From NCBI GenBank assembly GCA_965222485.1, contig CBDCUC010000039.1, forward strand, positions 992,001 through 1,056,000: 64,000 bases of DNA, in the 5' to 3' direction. The notes under the pieces are model-generated. The model was given only the letters and a program-made list of their open reading frames with translations. It was not told where the DNA came from and did not search any database. The translations under genes and the position numbers were made by a program. This document shows, piece after piece, positions 24,866 through 32,502 of this stretch; positions within the stretch are counted from its first letter, which is position 1, and each line of letters opens with the position of its first letter. Source of the stretch: CBDCUC01 sp965222485 (lineage in GTDB: Bacteria > Pseudomonadota > Alphaproteobacteria > Rhizobiales > Hyphomicrobiaceae).

Positions 24866-27289
24866 ATGGCCAAAAAGATTTTCATCAGTTACCGGCGCGA
24901 TGATGCCAAGGCCGACGCCAGAGATTTGCACAACCGCTTATCCCGCGCCTTCGGGGGCAAGAACGTTTTCATGGACGTCGACAACCTGCTCGTCGGCCAG
25001 CGGTTCGACGAGCAACTCGATGGTGCTCTTGAGCAATGCGACGTGCTGCTGGCGGTCATCGGTCCCCGCTGGACAGAGATTCTCAACGAGCGCTCCGGGC
25101 CGGATGAACGCGACTATGTGCGCGACGAAATAGCGGCAGCCCTGAAGCGGCGCATTGCCGTGATCCCGGTCCTGGTCGATGGGGCTGAGCTGCCCGCACC
25201 GTCCGAGTTGCCCGACGACATCAAAGACCTGACATTTTACCAGAAGCACGACATCACGCATGAACGCTTCGGGCGCGATGTCGATGACTTGGTGGCGGGC
25301 ATCAAAGCCGTTCGAAAAACGAGTGGTTCGAGTTCAACGTCGCTGTTCCCACTCGGAAGGATTGTTGCCGCGCTACTCATTCTTGGCGTGCTCGGCGGCG
25401 GGTATGCGGCCTATGTGTCGGGACTGATCGGTGTGCCGCAAGTCGCCACGCCAACAGCCGTCGAACCCGAAGTCGTCACCGAGGAGATGATCAAAGAGGC
25501 GCAAACTCTACTCAAGGAGCTTGGCTACAATCCTGGCGACATCGACGGAAAGCGCGGCGTCGATACAACCGACGCCATCAAGGCTTTCCAGCGCGACATG
25601 GGCACCTCATCGCGCGCAATCTTCGGGCAGGTTGACCAGCGTCTCATCAGCGCCCTGCGCGTCGCCAAACGCACCAAGCTCAGAGAACAACGCCAACGTG
25701 AACGTGCCGAGGCGGAGGCAAAGAAACAAGCCGACGCCGAAGCCAAAAGAAAAGCCGAAGAAGCGGAAAAGCAGCGTCTGGCCATGCTGGCCGCGCAAGA
25801 AGCTGAGCGGAAGAAGGCAGAAGCCGAGGCGAAATCGCGCGGATCCGAACACTCACAGAACCGCGGCTGGTTTGGTGTAAAAATTAGGAATCTTACGACC
25901 ACTGATGCCAAACAGCAGGGCCTTACTGGACAAAACGGCACCGTCATCGTGGAGCCTACACCGAATGGTCCGGGAGCTGCAGCAGGCTTAAAGCCGGGCG
26001 ACGTTGTAGTTGACGTAGCAGGCTCGAAAATCAAAGACAGTCGGAGTTTTGCGAGAAAGATTGCGTCCTTCCCCCCTGGCGCGCGGTTAGATGTCGTAAT
26101 TTGGCGCAACGGCAAACAGCAAAAAGTAGTTGTGACACTGGGTGTTTTTCCTGGCGCCAAGGGAAAAAAACACACGTCAGATGCAGATGGTCGGAGACGC
26201 GACCCCGCACTTGCCGTAAAGCCTGGCTCGGGCGAAAGCTTCAAGGACTGCGACATCTGCCCTGAAATGGTGGTCGTGCCTGCCGGCAGTTTCATGATGG
26301 GCTCTCCGGAAAACGAGAAGGGTCGCGACCACGATGAAGGCCCGCAGCGCAAAGTGACCATCGCCAATCCGTATGCTGTTGGCAAATACGAAGTCACCTG
26401 GGACGAGTGGGAGGCCTGTGTCGTCGAAGGAGGCTGCGGACACAAGCCAGAAACAGATTGGACACGCGGACTTCAACCGGTGATGCGCGTTTCGTGGTAC
26501 GATGTTAAAGAATACGTGCGGTGGCTCTCAAAAAAGACGGGAAAGGTATACGGATTGCTGGCTGAGGCGGAATGGGAGTATGCGGCCCGCGCAACGACGA
26601 CCACTCCATTCTCGACGGGCAAAACCATCACCACCGATCAAGCAAATTTCAACGGTAACCACACATACGACGGCGGCAATAAGGGGGAGTTTCGTGATCG
26701 AACAATTGAGGTTGGCTACTTCAAGCCGAATGCGTACGGCCTCCATGATATGCACGGCAACGTCTGGGAGTGGGTCGAGGACTGCTATAACAACAGCTAC
26801 CAAGGCACAACTAAAGACGGAACAGCAACAATCTCCGGAGACTGTGGTCGGCACGTGATCCGCGGCGGCTGCTGGGGAGACGATCCAGGCGAACTTAGAT
26901 CCGCCAACCGATATGGGAGCCGCATCGATTATCGGGATCGCAATATAGGTTTTCGCGTTGCAAGATCGCTGACTCCACAAAAGCTGACGACGAAGAGCGA
27001 GACACCAAACACACGTTCCGATGACGACGGCTACGTAGTCGTTCTAGCATCCATCCCCTATTCGACATCAAGCGGAGTAGACGCATTGAAACAGTACGCC
27101 GACCTGCAAGCGAAATTGCCAGATATCTTGGCGGGACATATGCCGGATGTTCGAATCGCAGACCTCGGTAGCAAGGGGAAATACCACCGGCTGCTTGTGG
27201 GGCCACAGATGTCCCGGGAAGACGCCAACCGTTTGTGCAGCAAGCTAAGGGTAGCGGGTTATCGCAGCTGCTGGGTTACGGCATACTAA
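24866..27289 (+). CDS. TIR-TM-peptidoglycan-binding-PDZ-FGE-SPOR fusion protein
   Basis: 807-residue modular single-pass membrane protein. TIR domain 2-150 (KKIFISYRRDDAKADA, FMDVDNLLVGQRF, IAVIPVLVD) with candidate catalytic Glu88 in RDYVRDEIAAAL. Transmembrane helix about 163-185. Peptidoglycan-binding-1-like domain 205-265 (AQTLLKELGYNPGDIDGKRG). Charged Ala/Glu/Lys/Arg coiled coil 266-327. PDZ domain 332-430 (GAAAGLKPGDVVVDVAGSKI). FGE-like domain 458-703 (MVVVPAGSFMMGSPE, GLHDMHGNVWEW, IRGGCWGDD, IGFRVARSL). SPOR-like end 720-807 (VVVLASIP, YHRLLVGPQ). The topology implied is TIR in the cytoplasm and everything after the helix in the periplasm, supported by three FGE cysteine pairs (C462/C465, C518/C524, C640/C660) and C791/C802 in the SPOR part. 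Flanked by two secreted FGE paralogues. The role is unknown; envelope sensing coupled to TIR signalling is a hypothesis. Confidence 0.88.
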   Translation: MAKKIFISYRRDDAKADARDLHNRLSRAFGGKNVFMDVDNLLVGQRFDEQLDGALEQCDVLLAVIGPRWTEILNERSGPDERDYVRDEIAAALKRRIAVIPVLVDGAELPAPSELPDDIKDLTFYQKHDITHERFGRDVDDLVAGIKAVRKTSGSSSTSLFPLGRIVAALLILGVLGGGYAAYVSGLIGVPQVATPTAVEPEVVTEEMIKEAQTLLKELGYNPGDIDGKRGVDTTDAIKAFQRDMGTSSRAIFGQVDQRLISALRVAKRTKLREQRQRERAEAEAKKQADAEAKRKAEEAEKQRLAMLAAQEAERKKAEAEAKSRGSEHSQNRGWFGVKIRNLTTTDAKQQGLTGQNGTVIVEPTPNGPGAAAGLKPGDVVVDVAGSKIKDSRSFARKIASFPPGARLDVVIWRNGKQQKVVVTLGVFPGAKGKKHTSDADGRRRDPALAVKPGSGESFKDCDICPEMVVVPAGSFMMGSPENEKGRDHDEGPQRKVTIANPYAVGKYEVTWDEWEACVVEGGCGHKPETDWTRGLQPVMRVSWYDVKEYVRWLSKKTGKVYGLLAEAEWEYAARATTTTPFSTGKTITTDQANFNGNHTYDGGNKGEFRDRTIEVGYFKPNAYGLHDMHGNVWEWVEDCYNNSYQGTTKDGTATISGDCGRHVIRGGCWGDDPGELRSANRYGSRIDYRDRNIGFRVARSLTPQKLTTKSETPNTRSDDDGYVVVLASIPYSTSSGVDALKQYADLQAKLPDILAGHMPDVRIADLGSKGKYHRLLVGPQMSREDANRLCSKLRVAGYRSCWVTAY

Positions 27290-27340
27290 CCGTACGATAA
27301 CGCTTCACGGCTTCGGATTATCACAGCCCAAGTTGACCTC

Positions 27341-28204
27341 ATGATTTTGCCGAGCGCCATCCGCGTCAGCAGCGCCATCCTCACGCTTGGCACGTTACTT
27401 AGCGCCGCCGCATCGCACTCAGGCGAGAGCTTCAAGGATTGCGATGTCTGCCCTGAGATGCTCATCGTCCCAGCGGGCACATTCATTATGGGCTCGCCAG
27501 AAACCGAACAGGGCCGCGGCCGCGATGAAAGCCCTCGGCGCACAGTCACCATCGCTATGCCAGTCGCAATCGGAAAGTACGAAGTGACCTGGGACGAGTG
27601 GGATGCCTGCGTCGCTGAGAAAGGGTGCGACGGTGCGAGCCCGGAAAGCTCAGGCGGTGATCACGGATGGGGCAGGGGGCGCAACCCCGCAATCGAAGTG
27701 AACTGGCACGACGCAATCGCTTATGCAACATGGCTGTCGCGAAAAACAGGCAAACCCTACCGCCTTTTGAGCGAAGCTGAGTGGGAGTATGCCGCGCGTG
27801 CTGGCACGACAGGCCGCTGGAGCTTCGATGGCGATGAATCGCAACTTTGTACATTCGCCAACCATGCCGACAAGAGCACACCGCTGCCGTGGAAGAATGC
27901 AATGTGCTCCGACGGTGTGGGCGAGGGAACAGCAGCAGTGGGCAGTTACGACCCAAACCCTTGGGGGCTTCACGACATGCACGGCAATGTGTGGGAGTGG
28001 GTCGCGGACTGCTATAACGACAGCTACACTGACGCGCCTTTCGATGGATCCGCCCGCACATCGGACAATTGTGAGTTTCGCGTCTTTCGCGGTGGGTCGT
28101 GGTACTTCAATCCGCGTAACTTGCGCTCTGCTGATCGCAATAAGGGCGTACCCACCGATGGCGGCAGTAGTCTCGGCTTCCGTGTTGCGCGTGACTTGGA
28201 TTAG
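27341..28204 (+). CDS. Secreted FGE-like (SUMF1-fold) protein, second paralogue
   Basis: 287 residues, Sec signal (hydrophobic SSAILTLGTLLSAAA) followed by an FGE-like domain 51 bp downstream of the TIR fusion. Motifs parallel the neighbours: CPEMLIVPAGTFIMGSPE, YEVTWDEWDAC, LLSEAEWEYAARAG, GLHDMHGNVWEWVADCY, VFRGGSWYFN and LGFRVARDL. The formylglycine-enzyme cysteines are missing (SWYFNPRNLR). The N-terminal part just after the signal (GESFKDCDVCPEM) is nearly identical to the start of the FGE module in the TIR fusion (GESFKDCDICPEM). This suggests the fusion arose by joining a TIR gene to such a secreted protein, or the reverse. Its last codons lie inside a 15-bp direct repeat. Confidence 0.85.
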   Translation: MILPSAIRVSSAILTLGTLLSAAASHSGESFKDCDVCPEMLIVPAGTFIMGSPETEQGRGRDESPRRTVTIAMPVAIGKYEVTWDEWDACVAEKGCDGASPESSGGDHGWGRGRNPAIEVNWHDAIAYATWLSRKTGKPYRLLSEAEWEYAARAGTTGRWSFDGDESQLCTFANHADKSTPLPWKNAMCSDGVGEGTAAVGSYDPNPWGLHDMHGNVWEWVADCYNDSYTDAPFDGSARTSDNCEFRVFRGGSWYFNPRNLRSADRNKGVPTDGGSSLGFRVARDLD

Positions 28205-28380
28205 GTGAGCATGTCCTTTAGCACCCCGCCGTCATCGCGGGCTTGGCCCGCGATCCATCCGACCATCGAGGGCACCGAACGAGACAGAAGCCTGGACAGA
28301 CCTCCGCCTTCGCGGAGGTGACGGAAGTTGTGTTAGATAGAACACCTGCTTCGTTGACACCCGCTACTTGGATTAGGTGA
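28194..28380. repeat. 15-bp direct repeat bracketing a palindromic element
   Basis: ACTTGGATTAGGTGA occurs at 28194-28208 (containing the stop of the FGE-like gene) and again at 28366-28380 (supplying the ribosome-binding region of the next gene). After each copy a short ATGTCCT follows with a 3-base offset. Between the copies lies the palindromic repeat described separately. The arrangement looks like an insertion with duplication of its target; a tandem duplication is an alternative. Confidence 0.7.
28227..28325. repeat. REP-like palindromic intergenic repeat
   Basis: Two perfect hairpins lie about 45 bp apart. The first is ATCGCGGGC with GCCCGCGAT (28234-28254, loop TTG). The second is ACCTCCGC with GCGGAGGT (28300-28319, loop CTTC). 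The text, GTCATCGCGGGCTTGGCCCG onward, resembles the dispersed GTCATC...GATCC palindromic repeats common in alphaproteobacterial genomes. No other copy occurs in this window; genome-wide copy number is not visible here. Confidence 0.6.
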
Positions 28381-28385
28381 CGACC

Positions 28386-28925
28386 ATGTCCTCTACACTC
28401 AACACGCTCACCGCTCTCGCCATTCGCGTCACCGGTATCATCCTCGGGCTGTATGCGTTGAGGACGGCCGGCGCATACGTTTACAGCGCAACGACGAATG
28501 AAAATGCCGCTGCCTATTTCTGGCTCGTCATGGCGCCGATGCTGCTGTTGCTCGCAGCCTCCGCTTTGATGGTTGCCGCACCGCATACCGTTGCAGGAAG
28601 ACTCATTCCCAATTGGCCAATGGCCGACAGAGCTGGAGAGGATACACAACCCGTCACGCTTGCAGGCGTCGAGGTCCTTGCCGTCTCGCTCGTCGGTCTT
28701 TATTTTCTCATCCAGGCCATCCTCGATGCCACCTATATTGGCACGCTGTGGTATGCGACCAAGCAGTTCGCCATGCCCTGGGCTTGGTCACCAACGCTTG
28801 TTGCAACCGTCATCACAGCGCTTGTCGAATTCATCGCCGCCATGTGGCTATTGCTGGGAGGCAAAGGCATCGTCGCGCTGATGCGCTGGGCACGTACCGC
28901 TCACCCCAAACGCACCGACACCTGA
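28386..28925 (+). CDS. Unrecognised four-helix membrane protein
   Basis: 179 residues with four predicted transmembrane helices: ALAIRVTGIILGLYALRTAG, AYFWLVMAPMLLLLAASALM, LAGVEVLAVSLVGLYFLIQA, and the segment around TVITALVEFIAAMWLLLGG. The end is short and basic (RWARTAHPKRTDT). I do not recognise the family. ATG 28386 is preceded by AGGTGA at six bases, part of the duplicated 15-bp repeat; an in-frame GTG at 28377 also exists. It is the last gene on this strand before the bidirectional terminator and may belong to the FGE/TIR island. Confidence 0.7.
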   Translation: MSSTLNTLTALAIRVTGIILGLYALRTAGAYVYSATTNENAAAYFWLVMAPMLLLLAASALMVAAPHTVAGRLIPNWPMADRAGEDTQPVTLAGVEVLAVSLVGLYFLIQAILDATYIGTLWYATKQFAMPWAWSPTLVATVITALVEFIAAMWLLLGGKGIVALMRWARTAHPKRTDT

Positions 28926-28935
28926 CCCGGCGCAC

Positions 28936-28975
28936 AAAAAAGCAGCGGGCCGATACAACCCGCTGCCTTGCTGTT
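28936..28975. terminator. Bidirectional rho-independent terminator
   Basis: An 8-bp stem GCAGCGGG (28942-28949) with CCCGCTGC (28959-28966). On the minus strand the stem is followed by TTTTTT, giving a strong terminator for the molybdenum hydroxylase operon. On the plus strand the following CTTGCTGTTTT is weaker but may end the membrane-protein gene. Confidence 0.75.
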
Positions 28976-29031
28976 TTCTAAAGTTGCGCGCATCACCTCT
29001 AAGCAAAACGCGCCGACAGCCTCACCAACGC

Positions 29032-31368
29032 CTAAGCCTCAATCGTGTCCCCGAACGGCATCTCGCGTAGGCGTTTGCCGGTGGCATGGAAGATGGCGTT
29101 GGCGATGGCTGGTGCAATCGGAGGCAAGCCGGGTTCACCAACGCCTGACGCATGCACCGAGAAGGGGTGCGGCACGATGTGCACGTGAACCTTCTCAGGG
29201 AAGTTATCCGCGCGCACCATCTGGTAGTCGTGGTAGTTGGACTCCTGCGCCTCACCGTTCTCAAACGTGATGCCGCTGTAAAGCGCCAGCGTCATTCCCA
29301 TGACGGCGGACCCTTCCATTTGCGACCGGATGCGCTCAGGGTTGGCAGGAAAACCGCAATCGACGGCCAGGTGCACCTCAGGAACCCGGATCTTGCCATC
29401 GACGATCTTCACGCGCACCGCTGCCGCCGTATAGGTGACGAACGCGCGGTGACAGGCGAGCCCCAGGCCTTCGCCCTTGGGCAGTTTCTTACCCCAGCCA
29501 GCCTTATCGGCAGCAAGGTTCAAAACATTCTTGAGACGTCCCGTATCAATCGGATAGGCCTTGTACTCTTCACCGTAGTCCCAGAAGTCTTCCGGGAAGC
29601 CCTGCGCCTTCGGTTTCAGCGTCCGGTCAGACCCGATCAATTCGAGCATGACCTCCTTCTCGTCCCTGCCCAGCTCATGCGCGAGTTCGGACGCAAAAGA
29701 CTGAACGGCAAAAGCGCGCGGAATATTGGAGACCGACCGGAACCAGCCGATACGCGTATGCGCCATTGCCTTACCGTTCTCAACGGACATGTTGGGAATT
29801 TCAAACGGAATGTCGACATGCCCCATGCCCGACTCGATAAAGAACTGGTGTCCGCTGTCCTCGGCGAACGTCGACAGGATCGACGGTGCCACCGAGTTAT
29901 GACGCCAAGCCGTAACTTTACCTTTATCGTCAAGCCCAACCTCACACCGCTCCACCGAAGTCGTGTGATAGAAGCTGTGGCGCGTATCGTCTTCGCGCGT
30001 CCACTGCACTTTCACCGGTGCACCGATTTTTTGGCTTAGAAGTGCAGCCTCAATGGCGAAGTCGCATTTCGATTTGCGCCCGAAACCTCCGCCCAGCAAC
30101 GTAACGTTTACACGCACGTCCTCTTCTTTCATTTTGAGAGCTGCGGCAATGTCCTGGCGTGCCCCGTAAGGCGACTGCAATGGAGCCCATATGACCGCCT
30201 TGCCGTCTTTTACGTCGGCAACCGCGACCAGTGGCTCCATCGAGGCATGCGCCATGTGGGCCTGATAGTATTCTCGCGAGAACGTCTTCTTGGCGTCCTT
30301 GAACGCCTTTTTGAAATCGCCTTCGGCGCGCAGAACCTTGCCTGGTTTCTTCGCCGTCTCCGACATCTCCGCCTTATAGGCTTCGCTGTTATAGCCTGAA
30401 TGCGGGCTTGGGCCCCATTCGATCTTCAAAGCATCGCGGCCCTTGATGGCGGCATCGGTGTTGTTGGCAACAACAATGACCCCTCCCAACGGAGCGAACT
30501 TTGCCGGCATGATAGAGGGCGGTTGGGTCAGAATGTTCTCAACACCAGGGACCGCGCGCGCTGCGCTGTCGTCGAATTTGACAGCTTCCGAGCCGACGAC
30601 CGGAGGCCGTGCAATCGCCGCGTACTTCATGCCGGGAACAGAAACGTCAGCACCGTAAACCGCCTTGCCCGTCGTGATGTCGTGCAAGTCATAGATGCTA
30701 ACGTTGCCCTTACCGATATAGCGGAACTCAGCTTCAGATCTGAACTTGAGGTCCTCGAATTTCGGCACTTCCAGCGCCATGGCTGCTTTGGCAAGATCAC
30801 CAAACCCGGCTTTCTTGTCGCCGCTCGTCACCTCATGCACGCCGACTTTGACAGCAGACATGTCGACGCCCCATTGCTTGGCAGCCGCAGCAGCCAGCAT
30901 GTAACGCAACGATGCGCCCATGATGCGCATGCTCTGGATGTGGTGGCGCATGGAGCGCGAGCCGTCGGTGTCCTGGTTGCCGTACTTCTTCTCGTCGCCC
31001 TCAGCCTGAACGAGTTTTACTCTCTCCCAGTCGGCACCCATTTCATCGGCGATCACCATTGGCAATGAGGTTCTCGCGCCTGTGCCCATTTCAGAGCGGT
31101 GCGCAACGATCGTCACAGTACCGTCGCTCGCAATCTCGACGAAAATCAACGGATCGTATTTCAAACCGTTGGGCATCTTTTCGCCGCCCACCGGATAGCG
31201 CACGAATGCGCCGGCGGGCGTCGTGAATGCGGCGATTGCAAGCCCAGTGCCTGTTCCTTGCAGGAACCCGCGCCGCGAAATGTTCTTTAGAACGACCTTT
31301 TCAGCCCCAGCGCTCGTCGGCGTGGAAGATGAAGTCGCACCAATAGCTTTTTCCAAGTTGTGCAGCAT
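29032..31368 (-). CDS. Tat-exported molybdenum hydroxylase large subunit (IorB-like)
   Basis: About 778-residue molybdopterin-binding subunit of the xanthine oxidase superfamily, closest in layout to isoquinoline 1-oxidoreductase or aldehyde oxidoreductase beta subunits. A twin-arginine signal (SRRGFLQGTG then a hydrophobic stretch) lies about 35 residues in, so the folded heterodimer should be periplasmic, carrying along the leaderless small subunit. The MoCo-binding stretches include LLGGGFGRKSKCD, and the catalytic glutamate lies in VGEPGLPPIAPAIANA near the C-terminus. ATG 31368 has GGGGAG nine bases upstream and lies four bases after the small-subunit stop. No cytochrome, FAD subunit or XdhC-type chaperone is adjacent; the electron acceptor and substrate are unknown. 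Confidence 0.9.
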   Translation of the reverse strand: MLHNLEKAIGATSSSTPTSAGAEKVVLKNISRRGFLQGTGTGLAIAAFTTPAGAFVRYPVGGEKMPNGLKYDPLIFVEIASDGTVTIVAHRSEMGTGARTSLPMVIADEMGADWERVKLVQAEGDEKKYGNQDTDGSRSMRHHIQSMRIMGASLRYMLAAAAAKQWGVDMSAVKVGVHEVTSGDKKAGFGDLAKAAMALEVPKFEDLKFRSEAEFRYIGKGNVSIYDLHDITTGKAVYGADVSVPGMKYAAIARPPVVGSEAVKFDDSAARAVPGVENILTQPPSIMPAKFAPLGGVIVVANNTDAAIKGRDALKIEWGPSPHSGYNSEAYKAEMSETAKKPGKVLRAEGDFKKAFKDAKKTFSREYYQAHMAHASMEPLVAVADVKDGKAVIWAPLQSPYGARQDIAAALKMKEEDVRVNVTLLGGGFGRKSKCDFAIEAALLSQKIGAPVKVQWTREDDTRHSFYHTTSVERCEVGLDDKGKVTAWRHNSVAPSILSTFAEDSGHQFFIESGMGHVDIPFEIPNMSVENGKAMAHTRIGWFRSVSNIPRAFAVQSFASELAHELGRDEKEVMLELIGSDRTLKPKAQGFPEDFWDYGEEYKAYPIDTGRLKNVLNLAADKAGWGKKLPKGEGLGLACHRAFVTYTAAAVRVKIVDGKIRVPEVHLAVDCGFPANPERIRSQMEGSAVMGMTLALYSGITFENGEAQESNYHDYQMVRADNFPEKVHVHIVPHPFSVHASGVGEPGLPPIAPAIANAIFHATGKRLREMPFGDTIEA

Positions 31369-31372
31369 GATC

Positions 31373-31825
31373 TCAGCTCCCCGTAGCAGCAAGACGAACG
31401 GCATCAACGATGCGCTGATAGCAACCACAGCGGCAGATATTGCCCGCCATGCCGTCGAGAATTTCTTGGTCGCTCAGATTGGGTTTCTGCTTGAGCAGAC
31501 TGGCCGCCTGCATGATTTGTCCCGCCTGGCAAAACCCGCACTGAGGAACATTACGTTCACGCCAGGCAACCTGCACGGGATGATTGCCATCGCTGGAAAG
31601 ACCTTCAATCGTTGTGATTTCTTTGCCTGCAACGTCCTTGACCGTAGACAAACACGACCGCACGGCGACACCATCAACATGCACGGTGCACGCCCCGCAT
31701 ATACCGGCACCGCAACCGTATTTCGTTCCCGTCAAGCCAGCGAGATCGCGAATGGCCCACAGGAGGTTCATATCCTCCGGACCATCAATCGCTCGGTCTT
31801 CACCGTTGATCTTTAGTGTTGCCAT
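31373..31825 (-). CDS. 2Fe-2S small subunit of molybdenum hydroxylase (IorA-like)
   Basis: 150-residue iron-sulfur subunit that relays electrons from the molybdenum centre. The plant-type ferredoxin domain has YGCGAGICGACTVHVDG plus a fourth cysteine (RSCLSTV). The helical second-cluster domain has PQCGFCQAGQIM and NICRCGCYQRI. All eight ligands are present. ATG 31825 was chosen over an upstream in-frame ATG because GGAGG lies seven bases before it and ATLKINGED is the usual family start. It is the first gene of a two-gene operon with the Tat-exported large subunit, and has no signal of its own, consistent with hitch-hiker export. Confidence 0.93.
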   Translation of the reverse strand: MATLKINGEDRAIDGPEDMNLLWAIRDLAGLTGTKYGCGAGICGACTVHVDGVAVRSCLSTVKDVAGKEITTIEGLSSDGNHPVQVAWRERNVPQCGFCQAGQIMQAASLLKQKPNLSDQEILDGMAGNICRCGCYQRIVDAVRLAATGS

Positions 31826-32441
31826 GGTCTTCCTCCAACTCACGATGAGAAACCGAAGTATGCGGCTACTACATGCCGTCATGCAGCCGTTACACCGTTC
31901 TGAAGCATGCCGTTTTGCACGCCCACGAATATCGTTTCAGCACGACATTCCCGTTGCTGATCAACTGATCAAATACGCGAGAAACCGTCAAGCATGTACA
32001 CCACTCAAAAAAACAAAAGATAGTGAGAGAAGGGGGGGGACGCGACGGCTTTTTCTGTCGCATCACTTTTGCAAAAATGCTTCAGCCACTTTCGCTGATG
32101 CCGTTCGTGTGACGACTGAGATCACACATTCTGCCTTTAGAACCTGCAACAACACCAAACCGTATCAATGGTGCGACATGCTGCGAGATGTTGCACAAGT
32201 CACGTGTCAGCACGACACACGACGCTAGCAACAAAGTGAGCACATCACATAAGTCATCGATGAAGAGCGCGACACGATGTTCGAATGAAACCGATGCGAT
32301 AAAAATGTCGGCTGCGAAAGCTAGAACCACAAGGCGGCGGCGCAACGATAAGGTTTTGAACACCAGGATCCGTATCCCAGCGCGTGCCTGAAGCGCGGGT
32401 TCGAAAGCCAACACCAATGGCAGCCCACACCCATTTATTCG

Positions 32442-32457
32442 CATAATATATATTATG
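32442..32457. promoter_or_regulatory. Perfect 16-bp AT-rich palindrome
   Basis: CATAATATATATTATG reads the same on both strands. It sits in an AT-rich patch of an otherwise GC-rich region, about 600 bp upstream of the hydroxylase operon and 120 bp beyond the pepA stop. It could be an operator or a protein-binding site. I see no adjacent promoter that fixes the target. Confidence 0.4.
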
Positions 32458-32490
32458 GAAACAATAGCATCATCTGCCGTTTATTTCCAA

Positions 32491-32502
32491 CACGTTAACG
32501 TG
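32491..32502. promoter_or_regulatory. Perfect 12-bp palindrome
   Basis: CACGTTAACGTG is a perfect palindrome 33 bp from the AT-rich palindrome. It resembles a symmetric regulator-binding site; no regulator gene is adjacent. Confidence 0.35.

Noticed and set aside
25525..26445. 306-codon minus-strand open frame
   Set aside because: Antisense to the PDZ/FGE part of the TIR fusion; Ser/Pro/Arg-rich shadow composition.
23974..28204. Sulfatase-maturation locus
   Set aside because: The FGE-like proteins lack the copper-binding cysteines, and no sulfatase with the CxPxR motif is present.
29152..30039. 295-codon plus-strand open frame
   Set aside because: Antisense to the molybdenum hydroxylase large subunit, whose motifs and Fe-S partner make the minus strand clearly coding; no recognisable product.
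30400..31068. 222-codon plus-strand open frame
   Set aside because: Also antisense to the hydroxylase large subunit; composition follows from the codon pattern of the real gene.
32395..32412. GGTTCGAAAGCC, reminiscent of a tRNA T-loop
   Set aside because: No acceptor stem, D-loop or anticodon arm can be formed around it.
32082..32444. 120-codon minus-strand frame beginning at the AT-rich palindrome
   Set aside because: No ribosome-binding site and no recognisable domain; hydrophobic stretches are not arranged as a signal or membrane protein.
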